DNA from: Planctomycetota bacterium
GTDB taxonomy: Bacteria; Planctomycetota; Phycisphaerae; UBA1845
DNA: 8,120 nt
Direction of reading: 5' to 3'
Assembly (NCBI GenBank): GCA_022561415.1
Contig: JADFRH010000093.1
Location: forward strand, 1-8,120
Shown: piece after piece, positions 4,478 through 8,120 of the stretch
Layout: each line of letters starts with the position of its first letter
Position numbering within the stretch: the first letter of the stretch is position 1
The notes under the pieces: model-generated
The model's database searches: none
Told to the model about the DNA's origin: nothing
The model's input: only the letters and a program-made list of their open reading frames with translations
Made by a program: the position numbers and the translations under genes

Positions 4478-6418
4478 TCATCTCAGAAAATCCAGAATCG
4501 ACAGGTTGAGCAGCGCCGAACTCGTTTGCAGATTCGCCTGAATCTGCGTCAACGCCGACTGCATCTGCGTCGCGGCCTCGACAAAATCGAGCCCCTCGAT
4601 ATCGGCAAGGAACAGTTCCGTGGCAAAGGCCGCGTCTTGCATCTGTGCCAGTTTCGCCTGCACCGATCTCGATCGAGCGCCGATGATCCCTTCGGAGCGA
4701 ATGACATTGTCCGCCAGGCCGGCGAGCCGGTCCGCCGAGATCGTGATCGCGCGGGTGTCGTCGGCGATCAGCGCCCGCTCGAGCTCGTACAACGCATCAA
4801 TGATCCCGTTCGTACGGTTCGGGTTGACGTCACGGCCGACGAGCTTGCCGTCTTCGTCAACGCCCACGCCGGTCAGACCGAGATCGTCCGCGGCGCTCGA
4901 CAGGTTCAAGATGGAAACGATCGGGTCGCCGTCTCCGGCCGTCTCATCGCTGATTCGAAGCCCGTTCCCGGTTGTGGCCAGCAGCGCCGTCACCGAGACG
5001 CCGGCGTCGGTCGCCGCCGTATTGATCAGAGTGATCACATCGCCGATCGTCACGGCGCCGTCCAGATTCACATCGACGATCGATCCGTCCCGCGCCGTGA
5101 TGCGCAGGTCGTCTTTTCCTTCTTCGATTGAAACACCGAGCCCGGAGTTGAGCTTTGCAAGAGCCGTCGTTTCGTCGAACGTCCTGATGCCCAGGTCGGC
5201 CGCAGTCGTGCCGCCGTTTTCGCCGATCGTCAGCGACGTCCCGGAAACCTGATTGAACAGATCGATGCCGGTGTGGGCGTCGTTGATGCGCGCCCGCACA
5301 GAGGCCCCGGCCCGGTTGATCGTGTTGATGATGTCTTGGACCGTCTGGGCATCGCTGAAATCAACGAAGAAACTCTTGCCACCGTTGTTGATGATCAGCC
5401 CGCCATCGAGATCGATTCCGGATCCGCCGGCCAACTCCGCGACCGGCGTCAGGCGCGTCAGGCGCGCTAGCAGCGCTTGCCCGGTAATGGGCTCGGACGT
5501 CGCGCGTTTCACAAAGATTCCCAGACTGGCGGCGATCGCCCCTCCCACGGTGTCGGTAATCGAAAGAGGCAACGCGCCCGGCGTGATCTCCAAGCCCGCC
5601 GCCCCCAAGGCCGCCGAATACCCGGCCGTTCCTGAAGACGATGCTTCGTTGATCAGTGTCACTACGTCGCCGAGGGTCTCGGCGTCGCTCAAATCCACAT
5701 GGATGGTTCCGGTGCCGCCTACCTCGTTGAGAACGAGCGTACCGCTCTCGAGTCGGGTCCGATCGATTCCGTGGATGTCGTCCAGTCTCGTCGTCTCCGT
5801 GAGCAGTGGCGACAGGTCTACACCGTTGGACACGGACTCGGACAGCGCACCAAACACGAGGTTGCCCGGTGTGCTAATGGACGAGAGCAGCCCGTCATCG
5901 ACCCGCGTAACCAGCTCGGACGTATCGCCCACGTAGGCAACTCCCCCGAGCGCGGATCGAAACGGTTGGTCCGTCGTCATGCGTCCGCCGAAAATGAATC
6001 GACCGAGCAGGCTTCGGTTTCCAACGGCGACGATCTGTTCCCGGATGGCAGCGATCACAACCGACTCGGCCTCACGTTCTTCGGCGCTGGTCAGGTTGCT
6101 GACGTTCTGGCTGGCCACGGCACCCGCTTCGATAAGCAGTTCGTTGATTTCGAGCATTGCGCTCTCGCTGGCGCCAAGGAAATTGGCGCCCTGCCGCAGG
6201 TTGGCGACAAACTGATCCTGCCGGGCATGCGCGCTGCGAAGGTCCAACACGCGCCCCGCGGCGATCGGGTTTTCGCTCGCAGAGACGAACGCCCTGCCCG
6301 AAGCGATGCGCGCCTGAGCCGCAAAGAGCTCGCGCTGCGTCCGCCGGAGCGACTCGGTCACGAAACTCGCACGGAGGTTGTGACTGATTCGCGTAACTTG
6401 TATGGGACTGATCGCCAT
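4478..6418 (-). CDS. flgL: Hook-filament junction protein FlgL (HAP3), enlarged
   Basis: This 646-residue protein is exported by the flagellar type III system and forms the ring between FlgK and the filament. The N-terminal flagellin-like region (about 1-160) has the FlgL pattern: ITRIS-like start, ARIASGRAFVSASENPIAAG (36-55), then helical NFLGASESAMLEINELL and a GRFIFGGRMTTDQPF segment (139-153). The C-terminal helices (about 535-646) end SALLNLSILDFLR. The family is usually about 300-420 residues; the extra length is a central block of three tandem hook-IN-like units (see the repeat entry). The start is set at ATG 6418 (MAISPIQVTR) by family match. The TTG at 6478 lies in the loop of a perfect hairpin and has no ribosome site. 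The ribosome site at 6418 is weak (AACGGATC), so coupling to flgK is possible. The gap to flgK is 72 bases. Confidence 0.94.
   Translation of the reverse strand: MAISPIQVTRISHNLRASFVTESLRRTQRELFAAQARIASGRAFVSASENPIAAGRVLDLRSAHARQDQFVANLRQGANFLGASESAMLEINELLIEAGAVASQNVSNLTSAEEREAESVVIAAIREQIVAVGNRSLLGRFIFGGRMTTDQPFRSALGGVAYVGDTSELVTRVDDGLLSSISTPGNLVFGALSESVSNGVDLSPLLTETTRLDDIHGIDRTRLESGTLVLNEVGGTGTIHVDLSDAETLGDVVTLINEASSSGTAGYSAALGAAGLEITPGALPLSITDTVGGAIAASLGIFVKRATSEPITGQALLARLTRLTPVAELAGGSGIDLDGGLIINNGGKSFFVDFSDAQTVQDIINTINRAGASVRARINDAHTGIDLFNQVSGTSLTIGENGGTTAADLGIRTFDETTALAKLNSGLGVSIEEGKDDLRITARDGSIVDVNLDGAVTIGDVITLINTAATDAGVSVTALLATTGNGLRISDETAGDGDPIVSILNLSSAADDLGLTGVGVDEDGKLVGRDVNPNRTNGIIDALYELERALIADDTRAITISADRLAGLADNVIRSEGIIGARSRSVQAKLAQMQDAAFATELFLADIEGLDFVEAATQMQSALTQIQANLQTSSALLNLSILDFLR
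4859..5752 (-). repeat. Three tandem hook-IN-like units inside flgL
   Basis: Units at about 5489-5752 (residues 223-310), 5174-5419 (334-415) and 4859-5143 (426-520) share a pattern: a hydrophobic strand with Gly-Gly, then V(D/N)(L/F)SDAxT(L/V)xDV(I/V)xxIN, a variable strand, G(L/I)xI/L, and an ending LGI or LGL. Examples of the core are VDLSDAETLGDVVTLIN, VDFSDAQTVQDIINTIN and VNLDGAVTIGDVITLIN. The repeats are at protein level; I saw no long DNA identity, so the duplications are old. Confidence 0.75.
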
Positions 6419-6434
6419 GATCCGTTTACTCGTT

Positions 6435-6462
6435 AGAACCGCTCTCTGACAGTCGCGGTTCT
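6435..6462. other. Perfect 8-bp hairpin just before flgL
   Basis: AGAACCGC at 6435-6442 and GCGGTTCT at 6455-6462 form eight base pairs around a 12-base loop, 16 bases before the flgL ATG on the minus strand. No U-tract follows, so it is not a classical terminator; a role in stability, processing or translation of the flgK-flgL message is possible. Confidence 0.6.
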
Positions 6463-6468
6463 GCTTGC

Positions 6469-6484
6469 CCCGGAACAATCCGGG
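6469..6484. other. Perfect 6-bp hairpin just after flgK
   Basis: CCCGGA at 6469-6474 and TCCGGG at 6479-6484 pair around a four-base loop, starting six bases past the flgK stop. The alternative TTG start of flgL falls in this stem-loop. No U-tract follows in transcription direction. Confidence 0.55.
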
Positions 6485-6490
6485 CGAAAC

Positions 6491-8120
6491 CTACCTAACA
6501 AGGGTGATCAGCTCCGCGAGCAGATCATCCACCACACCGATAAACCGGGCTGTTCCTTGAAACGCCCGTTGAAACTTGATCAACTGAATGGCCTCTTCGT
6601 CGAGGTTGACGCCGCTGATACTCTCCCGCTGTGTTTGAAGCGAAATCAAGATCGACGATGTCGCGTCGACGTCGTCCAGCGCCGCCGCCGTCGCGATGGC
6701 GGCACCGTTGGCCATCAAGCGATAGAACTCGGGAATCGACGCTGCATCGAGCTTGCCGCTGGAGACTGAGCCCAACTGCGCAATGCGCCCGGCGATGGTC
6801 CCATCACCGGGAAGGAAGACGGACGCGGACGCCAGCAGCGACGGCTGCGCTTTCAACGTCTCGTTGACGGTGATGCTGCGCGCGTCTGATCCCGAGAAAA
6901 ACGTGTTGATTCCGAGGGCCGCGAGAACACCCGAGGTGTCGGGTCGCGCATCCTGACCGTCAAATCCGAACATAAAAGAGACACCCGCATCCGCATCGAG
7001 ACGTAGTCGATTGTCGTTGGTCACTGAGGCCGTAACGCCGTCGACTTGCGCGCTGATGTCGGCGGCCAAGGACGCCAGGGTCGCACCTTGCGACGTGCCA
7101 TCGAGTACAACGTCGATGCGGTGGGCAACCGGAGTCTGCGTCGCGTCGTCGACAACGGTAATGTAGAAGGTGCCGTTGTCCGGCGTTTGGGCGAGCCCGG
7201 CCGCTGCGCTGTCGAGAGCAGCATCCGGGTCGAACACATCGGCCGCGCCGATGACGGACGTGAACCCGCTGGAGCCCTGCCCATCGGCGTGAATGCGGTT
7301 CACCTCGAAGATAATCGCCTCGGCCAACCGGTCGAGCATGGCAATGCGCGAGTCTTGATCTCGAACGGAAAGCAGCCCGGCGAGCGTACCGGCGCGGACC
7401 TGAACTTGCTGGTTGGTGTCGGCGAAACGGATGGACGTTCGGGCCTGCTCGCCGTCGAGTTCCTCCGAGGCAATGAGCCCACGGACGATGCTTCCCTGAA
7501 CCAGCGTCTCGCCGCCGATGTAAATGTTGATCGTCCCGTCGGCCTGCTCCCGAACGGTGACGTCGAAGATCTCGCTGAGCTGGCGCAGAAGCCCGTCGCG
7601 TTGGTCACGCAGACCGGTTGCCTGCGCCGGCCGACCGGCCTCGACTTCGGTGATTTCTCGGTTGAGCTGAGCGATCTGGCGAGCCAGCGCATCCGCGCTG
7701 TCCGCGAGCGAACCGATCTGTCCATCCACGTCATCGCCCAGGCCCGTGAGCTGCGAGCGGAGATTGCGGATCGAGTCGCTCAGCGCTACACCGGCGCTAA
7801 CGGTCAGATCGCGTATCGCAATGTCCTCGGGCGCATTGAGCAGCTCGTCGAAGGCGGCGAAGAACTCGTCGAGCCGTGTCCCCACGCCGATTCGGTTGAG
7901 ATCGTCGAAGAACGACTCCATGCGAACGAGCGCCCCACCACGTGCGGTGGCCGCGGTCTCGTCGCCGATGGCGAGTCGGATACGCGATTCCAGCGACTCG
8001 TCGATGTTCCGGTGAATCGCGGAAAGCGCGACGCCGGCGCCTGGCTGTAATTCACCGGTAATGGGCATGCCCTGGAGCGGATCGAGCTGTGGCGACAATC
8101 GGGTGTAGCCGGGCGTGGCG
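6491..8120 (-). CDS. flgK: Hook-filament junction protein FlgK (HAP1), 5' end outside window
   Basis: 542 residues are visible and the N-terminus lies beyond 8120. The first visible residues, ATPGYTRLSPQLDP, are the end of the conserved 'NTPGYSR' motif that normally lies about 30 residues into FlgK, so the TTG at 8098 is an internal leucine codon and not the start. Next come the FlgK helical region (ESFFDDLNRIGVGTRLDEFF, FDELLNAPEDIAIRD), the GLRDQRDGLLRQLSEIFDV segment with INIYIGGETLVQG, a central region with one hook-IN-like module (about 6905-7174), and the C-terminal signature SGVNLDEEAIQLIKFQRAF ending DDLLAELITLVR. FlgK caps the hook and seats FlgL and the filament. The inferred full length of about 570 residues is normal. 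The stop TAG at 6493-6491 precedes two hairpins and flgL. Confidence 0.96.
   Translation of the reverse strand, partial: ATPGYTRLSPQLDPLQGMPITGELQPGAGVALSAIHRNIDESLESRIRLAIGDETAATARGGALVRMESFFDDLNRIGVGTRLDEFFAAFDELLNAPEDIAIRDLTVSAGVALSDSIRNLRSQLTGLGDDVDGQIGSLADSADALARQIAQLNREITEVEAGRPAQATGLRDQRDGLLRQLSEIFDVTVREQADGTINIYIGGETLVQGSIVRGLIASEELDGEQARTSIRFADTNQQVQVRAGTLAGLLSVRDQDSRIAMLDRLAEAIIFEVNRIHADGQGSSGFTSVIGAADVFDPDAALDSAAAGLAQTPDNGTFYITVVDDATQTPVAHRIDVVLDGTSQGATLASLAADISAQVDGVTASVTNDNRLRLDADAGVSFMFGFDGQDARPDTSGVLAALGINTFFSGSDARSITVNETLKAQPSLLASASVFLPGDGTIAGRIAQLGSVSSGKLDAASIPEFYRLMANGAAIATAAALDDVDATSSILISLQTQRESISGVNLDEEAIQLIKFQRAFQGTARFIGVVDDLLAELITLVR

Noticed and set aside
6419..6478. 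TTG start of flgL at 6478
   Set aside because: It gives 20 extra residues unlike the family, sits in a hairpin loop and has no ribosome site; ATG 6418 begins the conserved N-terminus.
7046..8050. Long plus-strand open frame antisense to flgK
   Set aside because: It is a shadow of a GC-rich gene: FlgK is recognised along the full opposite strand, and the antisense protein has no family resemblance. The same applies to the plus-strand frames over flgL and flagellin.
8096..8098. TTG at 8098 as the flgK start
   Set aside because: The frame continues to the window edge and the codons before it encode the conserved ATPGYTR motif, so the gene is cut by the window.

Overview
This 8.1 kb, GC-rich window is chromosomal and dominated by a late-flagellar gene block read on the minus strand: flgK (5' end cut by the right window edge), flgL, fliW, csrA and a flagellin gene. 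A short plus-strand pair, an ArsC-type arsenate reductase and the tRNA adenosine deaminase tadA, converges on the flagellin from the left. The flagellin style (a GADNPAG motif in the N-terminal domain and an FQLG motif before the C-terminal one), the high-GC codon use and a secreted-protein remnant at the left suggest a planctomycete-like bacterium. That assignment is inference from protein style, with no rRNA or other marker in the window.

Layout. Positions 1-542 hold no convincing intact gene: there is a possible 3' end of a minus-strand gene (stop at 52), what looks like a frameshifted 5' end of a plus-strand exported protein (about 221-417), a hairpin region and a weak promoter-like pair ahead of arsC. 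Then come arsC (543-1019) and tadA (1019-1525), overlapping by one base. A strong intrinsic terminator for the minus-strand flagellin unit (1517-1564) has its U-tract written into the last codons and stop of tadA. Flagellin (1590-3041), csrA (3131-3508), fliW (3736-4185), flgL (4478-6418) and flgK (6491 to beyond 8120) fill the rest, transcribed right to left.

How the genes work together. FlgK and FlgL are the two hook-filament junction proteins on which flagellin polymerises. CsrA represses translation of flagellin mRNA in organisms that have the FliW partner switch. FliW is held by unsecreted flagellin, and when flagellin is exported FliW is freed to sequester CsrA. The order flgK-flgL-fliW-csrA-flagellin is that of the Bacillus subtilis locus. 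This CsrA keeps R44 (RNA binding) and N55 (FliW contact in Bacillus), and the flagellin Shine-Dalgarno is an AGGGAGGA carrying overlapping GGA motifs, so the homeostatic circuit is probably present here.

Least explained features: four copies of a small hairpin repeat (core CCGC-MAA-GCGG) confined to the three intergenic gaps flgL-fliW, fliW-csrA and csrA-flagellin; an unusually long FlgL with three tandem hook-IN-like units; a CsrA with a roughly 60-residue disordered tail; and two tandem perfect hairpins between flgK and flgL. No CRISPR array, tRNA, rRNA or insertion sequence was seen.
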